In this document: positions 1 through 13,110 of the stretch, one piece after another
Layout of the letters: each line of letters opens with the position of its first letter
How positions within the stretch are numbered: position 1 is the first letter of the stretch
Translations under genes and position numbers: made by a program
The notes under the pieces: model-generated
Databases searched by the model: none
What the model saw: only the letters and a program-made list of their open reading frames with translations
Told to the model about the DNA's origin: nothing
DNA from: Synaphobranchus kaupii
Taxonomy: Eukaryota; Chordata; Actinopteri; Anguilliformes; Synaphobranchidae
Reading direction: 5' to 3'
Length of the DNA stretch: 64,000 nucleotides
Assembly: GCA_029718625.1 (NCBI GenBank)
Contig: CM056387.1
Location: 37,135,139-37,199,138 of the forward strand

Positions 1-3000
1 GGCACACATGAATGGGACATGTATTGTTAACGTTACTGTCTAACGTATTGAACATCGTCATGAGGCCAACTGCAGGCTCACTAGATGGTACACAGCGTAA
101 CAATTTTAACATTCAGAGTCATTGTTTAGGGCCCAAACAATGGCTCTGGGGGGGGGTTGTTTTGATACCCCACTTCATGTGGACAGGCTTTGGGGCATTG
201 TTAACAGATTAAGGTCTATCAGTTTTGGAATAATTCCAAAGAGAGATGAGAGGCCTTCATAGAAAGTTTTGCCATATGCTCCAGTCCTGAGTCTGATTTA
301 ACAGATTAGATTGACAGATTAGTCTGAGGTGGATTTACACTGTTCAGAAAAAGATGTGACACAATCAAACTGTAAACATCAGAAATAACAGTGCACTTTT
401 AGCCTATATTGTTCTTGTGCAGAGTGCTATGAGAGTGCAAAGTTTACCCCTAATTTTTTGAAGAAACTGAGATGTTAATTTTGTTTTAATGTATCCTCAG
501 GCAGATTAATTTAACATATCCAGCAGATATGTTTAATGTGGAACAAGCAAAACCTGAAGGGGTTATCTTTATTCATTGTGGGCCAAAATCTTTTTTTCCA
601 GTGATGCCTACATAGCCGTATGTCTCAAATCAGCTCTGATTTTAGTTAAGCAATATTATTTCTGGCAGCGTTTACTAAACTCAAGGTCTCTTTTTTCACT
701 GTAAGAGTTCGTCAAGGGTTTAATGTATCCAAGCAGCTAATTGATTAAATTAGGAAATTAAGGTCTGGTGGTATGAAAACCCAACTCTCACTGGCCCCTG
801 AGGACTGAGATCACAGAAGCCTTCTCTACCATTTTTATTTTAAGGCTGGAGAGCTCTCTGCCTTGGCGGGTATTTAAAATACAGTACAGGCTATTTTCCA
901 TACATACAAAGAGAAAGCTCTCTCACACTTTTCAATAGTCACTACACATTAACAGAGTGGCCATAGCCTACCGTATTTGAAATATCAAGTCATTAAATCT
1001 GAGCTGCTGAACATAATATAATGTAATATGCAACACAATGGCCATATTAATGAAATAGAAGAATAATTAAGCAATAATGGATACTCTTTTCTAAAAAAAC
1101 CATTAATGTACAGTAGACAGGCTTATTAATTTAGTGATACTTACTAGACAATACTTTCACTGGGCTTTTTCCCCCAGTCAAAAATATTTACTCTTTTTCT
1201 TTTTTTATTCATTTAGTTGTGGTCATATGTCAGAACTGGGTCATATTTGTAATTAAGCACACAAGCCATACCTTGTTTAAACTGGTTTAAACTGGTGAGA
1301 TCAGATCACATCACTGATACTGAGGCAAATGAATTGTGGGTTGATTTCATGTAGAGCAGTCTCATTAGCTGTGTGTTAATCCAGTGAAATCTGGACAAAT
1401 AACTGAAAAGGCATAATTAATTTTGCTGAGCAAAGTTACACACCGGCCTTTAGATGATGTAGAGCTCTACTCTGTGTACAGATCCGCAGGCCTCTTAGAG
1501 GCCAGAGTAAAGCATTTTGATTATGCAGGATATGAATTTGTGTTCGTTTTTGACGTGTAATATTTTCTGGCTGTTTCTTAATGTTGTTGTTCAACACAAA
1601 TTGTCAAATCAGCGGTTCAGGGAACCGGTAGGGACTCCGCTTTGAGGCTTTGAGAGTTAATTGTGCAGTTCCTGATTTTCTGTAAATTTAAATAAATTAA
1701 ACATGTTTTATGCAAACTGTTTTTCGCTTTTTCCTTTTTCTGGTGTGGGGGGGGGGGGGGTGCATAAGAGATGGGGGCACAAACAAATGGCAATCGCCTC
1801 ATGGCACACTACATAAATGCACTGTAGATGACATCCGACCTATACTTTCTGTGACAATACTCTAACTGTTTATCAAGAGCATTAGGATTTATGTGACAGT
1901 ACCCTTCACCCCATCTACTTGTGCAGCTTTTATTCATCAGAGCAGAATAATTCCCCTTGTCAAAGGCGCTGTATGGTTTCTATATAAGTTCCTGTGCATT
2001 TGCCAGCTTCCGTCTCATCCATTGGTTCCCGGAATGTTGACAACACTCATCTCACAAAAGGGGGAGATGCGAGAAATCAGGGAGCATACGTCTACTGGAC
2101 CAAAAGCATTTCTAAATCCGGCTCACAGCGCCTGCAGAATTCACATTCACTTCAACTTATGACTGTGCACTCCACTGCGCTGGCACTCTCCAAAATCACC
2201 CGCTGACGGAGTTTTAAGAGCAGCTATTTTCGCAAGCTGCTGTTGTGCACATGGCGGTTCACAGGCGCCCTCGGCAGAACACATATACTGACTGTGACAT
2301 TAAAGCCGTGTGATCAGATTTATGACATGATAATCAGAGTGGCATTTCAGATATTGCAGCTGAGATGCTTCTGCTTAAAGCCAATCAACACAGACGCTCT
2401 AATAGGATGGCTTGTGCTGCCTCTGTTCAACAATGTACAGTTTTCTTTCTCTTTATTGGTTGCCTTATCACAAAAATGTTTTCAGTGTAAAAAAAACAAG
2501 TTTCTGACATATGCAAAAACATATACCCTACCTGTTAAAACAAACTTTCTAAAATATTCCTGCATACCAAACTACAGATATCAAATGATGCCAGGGGACA
2601 ACTATTTAAAGAATATGTTTCATTAAAACTAAACAATCCCTATTCCACAGCAATGCTATCCATGTGCCTATATTCTGCATTCCACCTATGATTTGTGTAT
2701 TCTTAACTTGGCCCCATGTTTCTTCATCTTGCCATATCAAAAGAATACAGTCTATATGCGCATGATCAATGTGTGTAATATCGGGTAGTCTCAGAATAAG
2801 GTCTGTGTGATGAAGGGTTTGATCAATTGTTTGTGGTAATGTACAGAAATAGATTCAAGTTATGCACTACGTTTAAACTCTTAACAAAGCTTCAGCATTT
2901 CTCTTTAGAAAGCATATACAGTATGTTTGTGTTGTACAAAGTGAATGTTCCCTACCACCAATGGATATGGGAAGGGTACATGAAATAAGTGGGTCCACAC

Positions 3001-5157
3001 ATTCATCAAGTAGCACTGCTGAATTCATACTCTCAAGTTTGGACCTGCTGTCCTTTCTGTTCGAATGAGCTCATCATTTTAAACTGCTTCCTGTTTATTG
3101 AGTCCCTAATTTAAAAAGCATATGCTGACCTTTCGATTTCTTGACCTCTCTCAAGACTTCAGAGGTCTCTGGAGCCTTGGAAAAGGTCATTATGCATACG
3201 CTTTGACCGCTCAATTAAAAAATCTAAGTAAACTTGATGCCATGTGCTGTTTGTGGGAGCAAATCCTTATGTTTCAATTCACTGGGGGATATGTTCTACT
3301 TTACTGGATATTTCTTTTATTAAGTACAAGGAAAAATATTTTCAACATCATCTACATTATGCCCTGACAAGGATACTGTATGTATGTCAATGGATTATAT
3401 GAACAGCAACAGCCAAAACCTAGTGATGCCAATGCAGTGCTGCTCTCTGGGGAGTAGGGGCAGGGCAGCAATTAATTTGTAATGGAGTTATGCATGACAA
3501 AAATATCAGAATTTCAAAGGTGGAAACCTGAAATGGACGTCTTACTATTTGAAAAAAATGTCCCAAATTGATTGCTCAACGATAACATTTGATGAGCATA
3601 TTGTTCCCCTTCATTACCCACAGATGGTGTAATATCGGCCTGAAAATCAGCTGTCAACGTCCCTGCAACTTTACAGCAATCTCTGTGCAGCCTCCCTGAT
3701 ATCTCTTTGCAGTCTCTCTACAATCTCTGTGAAACCTCCCTAAAATCCCTCATCCCTCAACCCTCTCTGTCGCTCTCTCACCAGGCATGGGGTAAATGAT
3801 TAATACGTCAACCCTTTAGACAGCAGTAAAATCACCTGCAGATTACTGATCGATTTTAAATGACAAATCTATAGTTTTCACCAATATTTCAAATTTTTAT
3901 TTTTTTCTACATTTTGGTGTAAAAATCATATAGAAAGATCAATCCATTTTTTTCTTGCATATAGAAAATATGGCCTGCAAAAGGAAGCAGTCAGCTGTCC
4001 TCAATATGTCCACACAAGCGTGCCCAGTAAGCAAGGACATTATCACCTATGAAAATTAAGCTTGTGGCCATCTCCAAGCCATCTAGTGCTGATGTGTAAT
4101 TTAATTGCATGCTTCAAAGGACATCACCAGCACATCATATAGCACTATGTATATGATCTGATATGCACTATGCAGACACATTTCTTTGTGGTGCTTCCAC
4201 TGATTTTGAAAGGCAAAAGGTCCACACAGCAAGCTCAGGTGAATGCGCTTATTATTATGCGTGTGATTTTATAAACCAAGGTGTTTCACAAAAGATGGTT
4301 AAGAAAATAAGTACTGTAGGCAAGGAGTACATGCAAAATAGGATTCAGTGTGCAGGGTAACAGAAATTATTTAATAAATCTCTTGTTAAACCGTGTTGGA
4401 CCAGCACACATGGCAATGAATTGGCAAAGCAATCCCAAGGGTGTGCTGGTCACCATTATTATATGATATATATGAATTATATATGAAACCATATACAGTG
4501 TATTCACTATATTTATATTGCTTCCAAGGTCATGCTAACCAAAGTGCAGAGCATTGTGCCTGAGGGCCACAAACCTGGATATTCCCATGCATGCGAAGGG
4601 AAGGGAAGGGAGAGCTGCCGCAGCTGCTGCCGGATCCCAGTGTCCGGTCAGCGTGCATTTTTCCCAGGGGAAAAGCCAGGAATCTGGCTGGCTGCACCCC
4701 CCTCTGCCCCCCCCCCCAACCCCCCAAAACCGTTCCTGCTTCCGCAGCTGTCGCCCGAGTCATGCTCACTGCTCAGCCTGCTCCAAGGGCAGGAACTGGG
4801 CCTGCCCTGTCAGAGAGCCAGACTGCACTGCTGCTTCAAAAAGACCTACATTTAAGGACAGGAAGAGCACAGTTGTGTGAGAGTCACGCTGTTTCTGCTG
4901 TTGTTGCTGTCGGAAAAGCTGATTATGTTAAAGGATTATCATACTGCACTGTTGGGGAGTGTGGAGTGTGTATGGTGTATGGTGTATGGTGGTGGTGGTG
5001 TATGGTGGTGGTGGGGGGGGGGGGGGGCTGGGATTCTGATTAGGCTCTGAGTCCCATAATAGCCATCCTTTTTGTAGCCGCTCAGCTGCTCATCCTGTGG
5101 GCAAGGCTCATTGGATGGATGGGAATGAGCCCAAAACTCACATTGTATGTTTTAATA
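1..5157. other. 3' flank of rap1a, no gene seen
   Basis: No exon with recognisable protein sequence is present. The stretch holds a tandem GTTTAAACTG pair at 1278-1297, a G run at 1747-1760, and CT-rich semi-repeats at 3690-3780. Segments near 1386-1530 and 2085-2420 have the balanced composition and homeodomain-like ATTA/TAAT cores often seen in conserved non-coding elements; conservation cannot be checked here. Confidence 0.5.
4950..5030 (+). repeat. G-rich TGGTGTATGG repeat ending in poly-G
   Basis: Repeated GTGTATGGTG and GGTGGTGGT units run into a 17-base G tract. Several GGTGG runs give potential for a G-quadruplex on the plus strand. Confidence 0.8.
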
Positions 5158-5226
5158 CAGGGCTGCCCAACCCTCTTCCTGGAGATCTACCGTCCCGTAG
5201 GTTTTTACTCCAACCCTGACAAAGCC
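5158..5226 (+). mobile_element. hAT-type terminal fragment
   Basis: The start CAGGGCTGCCCAACCCTCTT, then CCTGGAGATCTACCGTCCCG and TAGGTTTTTACTCCAACCCT, matches a very common fish hAT-like terminal sequence. The opposite end is not found nearby, so this looks like a solo end. Confidence 0.6.
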
Positions 5227-5688
5227 AAGAAAGGCCGATGCATGAACAAGCACACACGCCATACCAAGCTGAGCACCAGAAGACAAGAAAGAAAACTGAA
5301 GTCTTTGAAAGTGATTCTGTCAGCATCTAAATAAGGGTACATGAAACACACAAAGCCAGGGAGTGTTTTTTTTTGTCTGATAGTGAAGCAGCTGGCATCA
5401 CAAAGTGCATCCTGCAAGATAATCTGAGCCACTGACTCAGGCACTCAGCGGACCACCAATGCTCTCCCATCAGTCCCCAGTCAATCTACTTGCAGGCACA
5501 GCGAACGAAATTCAATTTGTGATTTTTTGTCTTTTCTGCTTTTTTTTTCCCCCACCTGTACGTTTTCGAACATGACAGGCAGAGAGAGAATAACGAGGGG
5601 ATAATAAATGATAGACCCAGCCTGCCGACGGAGCTCCACGATAACGCTTAGCAGCGGCTGCACGTATCCGTTTACATGGGATTGGTGA

Positions 5689-5746
5689 AGTGGGGGAGGT
5701 GGAAGGGGGGGGGGTTTTCCCTGGGGGGGGGAGGGGTCGCTCCGGA
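5689..5746 (+). repeat. Multiple G tracts (quadruplex-prone)
   Basis: Successive G runs (5, 10, 9 and 4 bases) are separated by short loops within 58 bases. It lies beside a CpG-containing segment at 5740-5830. Confidence 0.8.
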
Positions 5747-5774
5747 GCTCTCTCGTCTGAATTCTGAAACACGC

Positions 5775-6300
5775 TGACGCGCCGCGAAGGATTGCAGGCT
5801 CCCGCACATCGATCAAACGCAACGCCTCTGACTCCGCCGTTTCAATTAGACCGAGGAAAAGGGGGAGCTGTGCCACAGAGTGGGGGGTGCATATCAACGG
5901 GAGGTGAAAATAAAATGGTAGGAGATGGGGGCTTAATGGCCTGTCACAAACCCAATTTAACAATTGTGTTGAGACGAATAACAAGGAGATGGGTGTTACA
6001 CTGGGATAAGAGGAGGGCAGAGGTCAAGGAGTATTGCGGGGGCTGATGGACGTGCGAAAGCCCCAGATTGCCCCCCCCCACCCCCATATTATTTTTATCA
6101 CCTGACTGTGAGTCCTAACTAATGATCATCGGCATATTGAGGCTTTGACTCAATCCCGCAGTATCTCTATCATAGGAAATCAACACTGAGTGAGTCCCAG
6201 CTTGCAAGCAATACAGCCGTGAATCACCAGTCAGTGGGATTCTTATTGTTTCCATCTATTTTTTTAAACTGGCGAAAAGAACAAGTTACTGTGCTTTCCA
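5775..6300. promoter_or_regulatory. Candidate conserved non-coding block
   Basis: A complex, non-repetitive, moderately GC-rich stretch with TTAATGGCC, AACAATTGTG, ACTAATGATCATC and ATTGTTTCC-like factor sites and no coding potential. The call rests on composition and motif density only. Confidence 0.25.
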
Positions 6301-7070
6301 AGTTGTTGCACCAGTAAACAGGAACGCTTTGCTTATAATGTGGATTTTGGCCTTTGGTGTCTCGGCTGTCATTTGTATCCCTGTTAGGGTGGGGCCTAAA
6401 TGGGGGTCGGTGCTGGGGGACTGGGAGTACTCACCCCAAAGCTGAAAATGAATTTGAATTGACCTCTCTTTTTACGTTATTGCCACCATTTAAAAACCTG
6501 TCCCATGACAATGGAACTGGTTTTTACCACCAATGGAGCAAATTTCAAGTATATTAAGCTTTCAAAAAGCCACAGTAATTGAATGTTGGATTTAGCCGGT
6601 GTTATCTCTGTGGGGCTCTCTGTACTGCTAAATCATCAGTTTGTGCTTGTTCCTCTCCCGCGGGAACACTTCCTGTTTATTCAATAAGCAGTGTCTCCGC
6701 CCATTGGTAGCTCCCCCAGCTCACAATTAATCCTGTTTAAACACTTTCACAAATTAACAGTCACTTTACAATGAGATATATTTAGGAGAGAGAGAGAGAT
6801 ACTGTACATAAATAAATGAGGTGAGAGGAGACTTGTGATGAAATTTGTGTTTGCATTTTGATTTATAGTTGGTTGTTCCTCATTCCACATCCAACATCTG
6901 TATCAAATTGTGTATCTAGTGTAGACTTTGATAATCGGCTGATCCTTTGAATACTGCCTAAACAGACTGTAATGCTTTATATCCTTCATTTCAGGTTTTT
7001 ACAAAATAATAAGAAACAATTGTCTGTGCTAGATTACCCTGGCTGTCCCTCAGCAATGTCCTTGGCTATT

Positions 7071-7540
7071 TATTACACTGGAATAGTATGGAACACATGG
7101 TTGGCTAAATGGCTCTAAGTCATCAAGGGTCTGGCGTATCAAACAAGCCTTAAACCATCACTCTGCTGCCAGATATGCAGTAGATATGGATGGATAACTT
7201 GAAGGGTTTCTTCTCCTGATTTATTTTTCCATAGAGTTCAATGGGAAAATTTGTCAGGAGAAACAACCCTTAAAGTGATCCATCCATATCAACTGCATAT
7301 CTGGCAGCTGAGTAATGATTTGAGGCTCGTTTGATACCTCAGATCCTTGATGACTTAGACATTTCACCAACCATGTATCCCATACTGTTCCAGCATAATT
7401 TACAGCTAAATCTAATACCACCCCCCAATTCCCATAGAGATCCATTCAAATGCAGAGAAGTTATAGTCTCGCTTTTAAGAGTACCAGAAAATAAGATATC
7501 AAGAGTCTTTTGATATTGTTGGGTCACAAACATCAGGAAG
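7071..7540. mobile_element. Fold-back repeat family, copy A
   Basis: A left arm (ATGGAACACATGGTTGGCTA ... CTGCCAGATATGCAGTAGAT) at 7071-7250 is followed by its inverted version at 7255-7540 (reverse order, ending GATATTGTTGGGTCACAAAC). The arms meet around TTTTCCATAGAGTTCAATGG. The arms are long and about 80-90 percent matched. Related copies lie at 10.68, 13.44, 20.04 and 59.11 kb. No transposase frame is present. Confidence 0.8.
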
Positions 7541-7845
7541 TCATGGCATGCAAAGGATATGTGACCAAATATTAAAAATGATTACTTTATTCTACATTAT
7601 GTTAAACAGTCCAATATTCTTTGATGCCCGAAAATGGGGGGGGGGGGGGGGGACTATGTACAAAAGGTTCTATAATTTCTAAATGGTTCATCTGATATGG
7701 ATGAAAATACCCTCAAATTAAAGTTGACAGTCAGCACTTCAACCTCATTGTCATTGTATCCTTTCAAACTCAAAGTGCTAGAGTACAGAACCAAACTAAC
7801 AAAAAATGTGTCACTGTCCAATTAATTATGGTGCTCACTGAATAT
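7541..7845. mobile_element. Tc1-like terminal region joined to copy A
   Basis: The stretch from GCATGCAAAGGATATGTGAC through a 17-base G run (7637-7653) to AAAAAATGTGTCACTGTCCA and ATTAATTATGGTGCTCACTG repeats at 20450-20697. The last about 70 bases are the terminal inverted repeat, also seen inverted at 19950-20020. The matching left terminus is missing here, so the copy is truncated. Confidence 0.7.
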
Positions 7846-9339
7846 GGCAGCTGGGGTTTGATGAGCAAAATATGGCAATACATCAAGTAATATACATACA
7901 TAGTTAATAAAATAAATATATTATTGCAGTAAGTTTTTGTGAGATTAACCATCATTCTGAGTATCAGAATTTGCGCTGTATGTTTGCTGGACAAAGTGTT
8001 CTCTTCAACAAAGAGGTCATGAAAAGACTGTCTTTGCCTTGTGGACCGGCTTCAGGGTTCTTATGCTTCATCATGGAATATCTCCATCTGGTTCAGAACA
8101 TACAGCTCAACAAACAGCCAGATGGGACTTCAATAAGAGAAAGAAAGATACTCATGCAGCCTGCGGTGATACACCGAGAGGTGTCCATTTTATAAACCCA
8201 AGCTCTGTGCACGATTCGGAAAGTCAGCAAATCTGTTAACGTGCATGACGGTTGCGCTGCAAATTACACTGGCCTTTGCAAATCTTGTTTCCTTAAATAA
8301 ATGATCTTTTCTGGACTTCTGCTGGGGTCAGTCTTTCACTGATCCAGCACAAATTGCCCAGAGGTGCAATCTGTGACGTTTGGGAGCTCCAGGAAGGGGA
8401 TGGAGAGAGCATGGAACACAGGAACGACAGTTCGGATCTCATCTGGCATCCGTGTGTCCGGGAGGCATAGATGCAGAGATGAATGCCTCTGGAGCATCAG
8501 TTCCAGCTCAGCGGGTGCCCTCAGAGACACTCGTCACAGGATAGGAGAATGCAAAGCATGACCCTGTTTCCATAGCAGTCTTTCAACTGCACTAACAACT
8601 AACACCAACCACCTGGAATACTTAGCCACTAACACCAGGGGTGTCCAGTTTTATCCGAAAAGGGCCGCTGTACACCAAAAATTGCCATTTGGCCTGCCAA
8701 GTACCCCTGCACCATTTTAGAGCACTTTAGACTGGGGTCTGTTCCATGGAATGCAAAAAGGAATTTGCTTTTATGTTTATTCTGCGGCAATGCATCAGTT
8801 ATTGATGATGAGTTATTCATGAATACAGTTAATTAAAAAAAATTTAAAAATTTAATTTGTCCATTAAATAGTGGCTAATTTGGAGTTGTGTTTAAACAAC
8901 CGGATCATGGTAATATAAGTGTCTGAGGAGTGAAACAATGGAGTCAGGACACGTGAACTCTGTTCTCACATTTAAGAAGAAGGATTACCATTTGTAGGCT
9001 CCATAACATACAACAGTCTAAATAAACTCCTTGCCGTTGGGTATTTTCCACCAATGAAAATGTCATCTATTAGGAGTGCTGTGCTGACACATTCAAGCTC
9101 TGTCACTAAAATCGCCTATGCTGCCATTTCTCAAGAACTAATAGGCTTATATTTGAAAACAAACCCGCGGCAGACTGTGGATATTCCACAGCAGGAGAGT
9201 TCTTCAGATGAGCTGCGTGCTAAATAGCAAGCTGATCACATTGTAGTGAATATGAGCTAATCGGCTTAGCGCTAAACTGTGGCGTAGCCATTAAAAAAGT
9301 ACCCAACTCCTCAGCAGCCCCCACCACCCCATTCTCCAT
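7846..9339. other. Intergenic, mostly unique
   Basis: Nothing gene-like is seen. One hAT terminal fragment lies within it (8636-8706). A short A/T-rich stretch lies at 8830-8862. Confidence 0.5.
8636..8706 (+). mobile_element. hAT-type terminal fragment
   Basis: CAGGGGTGTCCAGTTTTATC followed by CGAAAAGGGCCG resembles the terminal repeats of the element at 16993-17181. No second terminus was found. Confidence 0.55.
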
Positions 9340-9364
9340 GCCCCTGCCTTCTGAACAGTTTCAT

Positions 9365-9480
9365 TTCACTGTTAATTAAAAAATGCAAATGAGATGCAAA
9401 TTGTGCCCTTAAACGGACTCTCTCTGAATGTGCACGTTTCCCCTTCAGACGTGACGAGCGCCACCCCCAGCTTTTCCTTT
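9365..9480. promoter_or_regulatory. Candidate enhancer with two octamers and TTAATTAA
   Basis: A homeodomain-type TTAATTAA (9372-9379) is followed at once by two POU octamers ATGCAAAT (9383-9390 and 9394-9401) within 30 bases. The surrounding sequence is unique. Clustering of such sites is typical of conserved developmental enhancers; function is inference. Confidence 0.35.
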
Positions 9481-10417
9481 CAAAAGGATTCCAACTGGTA
9501 ATTATTGCCATTCTTTTTCTTTTCTCTCCTATCCTCGTTGATGGTGGAAAGAAGCACCGTTTCCTCTAAGGAATATGCAATGTATGAGGAGAACAGTCTG
9601 ACATATACTGTATATCTCCCAGGTCCAAGAGCAATCATGTACCTGAGAGATACAAAGTGTATGGAAATGCAGCTGGTTCATCAGAATGGCAAAGGACCAC
9701 AGAGTCATGTCTGTCAATCCACGGCCTTTTAGCAGGTATTAAGGAAATGAGAGCACCGAAATCACACAAGCTGCAACTACAATTATAAACTCACATACAC
9801 ACACAGCCATGCACACCTCAGTCTCTCTGACCTTTAGCCTGCCAACAGCTGAATACACCCACACAGGGCAAAAGGCAAATATCTATTACAGGGGAACGCT
9901 GTGGGAACTCAGTAATTCTTTGGGGCACAGACACTCATTTTACACAGCAACCTGGGGGAGACCCCTGATCCACTGGTCTGCATCATTCCGGAATTCTCAC
10001 GTCCCCTATCGGCACGTTTGGTGTTCCAGCATCTCCACGGTGATGGAATGAGATGGGGCAGTGGAGTGTGGAGCCCGCGACGGCTGAGAGTTCAGTTAAA
10101 AAGGGAGGTCACTCTTCATCATCCTCAGATGCCACTGATTGGTGCTACCTACCCTGCATATTAAATTAGAGCTACTGAAACGCACCCTGTTTAACCTCCT
10201 AAGACCAGACATACAGAACACAGGACAACTAAGTTAGGACAAACTAAGCCTACGGAACGTTGATGGGAGGTTTTCCATGCATTTTTGGGAGCTTTAAATA
10301 AAAAAAGAAATCATATTGTATGTAGTATTATGTACACATACCGTAGGCTATATGTGCATGCCTAGGTAATTCAGTTGCATATCATCTTTCAGCATTGTGA
10401 TAAATGACATACACGTA
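9481..10417. other. Intergenic, no gene seen
   Basis: Unique sequence; no repeats or exons are recognised. Confidence 0.5.
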
Positions 10418-11055
10418 CAGTTGAAGTCGGAAGTTTACATACACTTAGGTTGAAGTCATTAAAACTCATTTTTAACCACTCCACAGATTTCATGTTAGCA
10501 AACTATAGTGTTGGCAAGTCAGTTAGGACATTTACTTTGTGCATGACACAAGTAATTTTTCCAACAATTGTGTACAGACTTATTTCACTTTTAATTCACT
10601 ATACCACAATTCCAGTGGGTCAGAAGTTAACATACACTAAGTTGACTGTGCCTTTAAATTTTTAATATTTGGTCACATATCCTTTGGCTTTGCATGCCAT
10701 GACTTCCTGATGTCTGTGACCCAACAACATCAAAAGACTCTTGATATCTTATTTTCTGGTACTCTGACAAGCGATACTATAACATCTCTGCATTTGAATG
10801 GATCTCTATGGGAATTGGGGGGTGGACTAGTTTTAGCTGTAAATTACACTGGAACCGTATGGAATACATGGTTGGTAAAATGGCTCTAAGTCATCAAGGG
10901 TCTGAGGTATCAAACAAGCCTTAAATCATCACTCTGCTGCCAGAAATACAGTAGATATGGATGGATAACTTGAAGGGTTTCTTCTTCTGACTTATTTTTC
11001 CATAGAGTTCAATAGGAAAATTTGTCAGGAGAAACAACCCTTAAAGTGATTCATA
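10418..11055 (+). mobile_element. Sleeping Beauty-like left end fused to fold-back core (copy B)
   Basis: After a TA at 10416-10417 the element starts CAGTTGAAGTCGGAAGTTTA, the outer direct repeat of salmonid-type Tc1 elements. The inner direct repeat GGGTCAGAAGTTAACATACA follows about 170 bases later (10617-10640). The fold-back family then occupies 10680-11055. The right terminus is absent, so this is a truncated, transposase-less copy. Confidence 0.85.
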
Positions 11056-12985
11056 GGTATGGAAAAATAGGTATGGAAAGTCTTACAGCTCACTTAAACC
11101 AATGCAACAAAATGCCCTCTCTCTGAACTTTAATATTTCAAAGTGCACAGACATGATTTAGTCCCTTGCTTTTTTATTTTACCCCTATTCTCTCAAAATC
11201 TTGAATGCCCACTGCGACCTCTCCTGTCAAAGCACACAAGCTTGCATTTTTTGAAAACATGTGAAGCCACTGATTTTCACTCCGCAGTTCCACAAGTTAA
11301 TCTTGCAGACATTGAATCCGAAGACAACACTTCATCTGCAGCATGTGCACGTACACTATGCCCAACCAGAGGGGGCTGTTAGTGCATGAAGACACAGATG
11401 TGCCATCGACTAAAATCCCTCCTTCCCCGGGTGATGCTGCAACCAATTATGCACCGTGCCACAGGGCTGCAGGTTGGCACTGGGACAGTCTTGGTTCAAT
11501 GCAAAACCGTGGGGCCCAAATTATACACTGGAACGGTCAGCCACACAGAACGCTGTTACACCGATGTTTAGGTGGCCCACAGCAACTTTACTTTGCAGAC
11601 AGTCAGGGAGAATCAACAATGTTATACTACAGCAGGGGGGAACAACTCCGGTGTAGGCAGGCCAGTGTTTAAGTAAAGGAGACCCTTCAGTGCTCTGTTA
11701 CTCAGAGAAAGAATACAATTCAGCTGAGATTGTTTTACTGATTGTGCCTGAGCCTGTCAGTGATCTGTGTTGATTCATTGCTGATGTTTAGAGTGGTGGA
11801 TGTTTAGATTAGATATTACGTCTGCCTTTGTCTTGCTTATTTGTCTGAGAAACAATTTATGAAAAAAAACATATTAAGCTCGTTTGACCTGAGATTTTTG
11901 TCTCCAGGTGTCCCAGTCATCAAAGTGCAAATGCTATACATTGAATTAAGAAATCGAACATTCAAATTATTTAAATTTAACAGAGGAGAGCTGTTTCCAT
12001 ACCCATTTCTTATAAAGGGTCTCCATTAACTCTTTTTATTTGAGGTTAGTCTAAAAAAACATCAAAGTTTCAGAGATTATTAAAATGTAAGTACATTACT
12101 GTACAGTGCCATACAAGATCCCGCAATGAAAGTTTAAATTCCTCCTTAATGAGTTAGCTGGCATATTCCATCAAAGATTTTAAAAAGACGTCAGTCTCAG
12201 GCTGGTGGCTTCGTCCTATACTCTAGACTTAAAGCAAGACAATTCCAGTTCTGGCTGTTGCCGGCACAGGAAGATACATAACTGGCCAGAGCTGCCCAGG
12301 AAGGAAGTGTTTCAGTCAGCACAGATAATGATGATTAATGGGACAAAAATCTGTTCAAGATTCAATGCCTATTCAACAGGTAGATGTGATGCATTTCCTT
12401 TGTTCCCCTTTCCTCCTGCTTCTTCTTCAATAAGCCGCTTAACCTTGAATTCGATTCTTATATAACGTGACCAAGATTATAGATCAGAAGGTTTTTTCCT
12501 TCTTCAAGGTATATTCAGCACTTTAATCCACAAGGGTAATTCTTGAGCTCCTAGAACAGTCCGGAACTCACAGAATGCATCAAAGGAAAGACTAAACCCT
12601 CTGCCACAAACCCAACTCCTTCAGTTAAATCTTTCAAATACGGTGTCAATGAGTCATGACTGAGTAGCTACATTAAGAAATTATGAAAAATGGTTATATA
12701 TAGATTTTAAATGTTTAAAATACTGAAATACTGATGTATCATTCAAGCAGCATACTGATTCTGAGAACCAGAGAAGCCAATTCATATATATTATGTGTTG
12801 TGTATATATTATATATTCATTTCAGACTATGAATAATAATGTTCAGAATGTGTATTGAGTGAAAGATATGAAATATATATCAAAGAAATCTGTGGCGTTG
12901 GCTTTGATCACCCCTAGACTTCCAGAGACTGAAACTAAATGTGAATTGCAATTAACATCTTTCCAGGCCGCTTTCCAGCTGATAA
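11056..12985. other. Intergenic, no gene seen
   Basis: Only short frames without recognisable motifs are present. AT-rich sequence with TATATATT runs lies at 12780-12840. Confidence 0.5.
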
Positions 12986-12989
12986 TATA

Positions 12990-13110
12990 CAGCCAAGGTT
13001 GGAGGTCAATTCCATTTCAATTCAGGAAATTAACTGAATTTCAAGTCATGTATTGAAAAATGGCCATAATGTACAATTCCTGAATTGAATTTAAACTGCC
13101 CCAATGCCTC
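12990..13110. repeat. Possible dispersed repeat rich in AATTCCATTTCAATTCAG
   Basis: The segment has TTGGAGGTCAATTCCATTTC and several AATTCAGG/CCTGAATT pieces in both orientations, a pattern I have seen in fish intergenic repeats. The ends are unclear. Confidence 0.3.

Noticed and set aside
4530..5043. Overlapping frames in a GC-rich segment on both strands
   Set aside because: Overlapping frames in three registers with no recognised motif; they result from GC-rich and G-repeat sequence.
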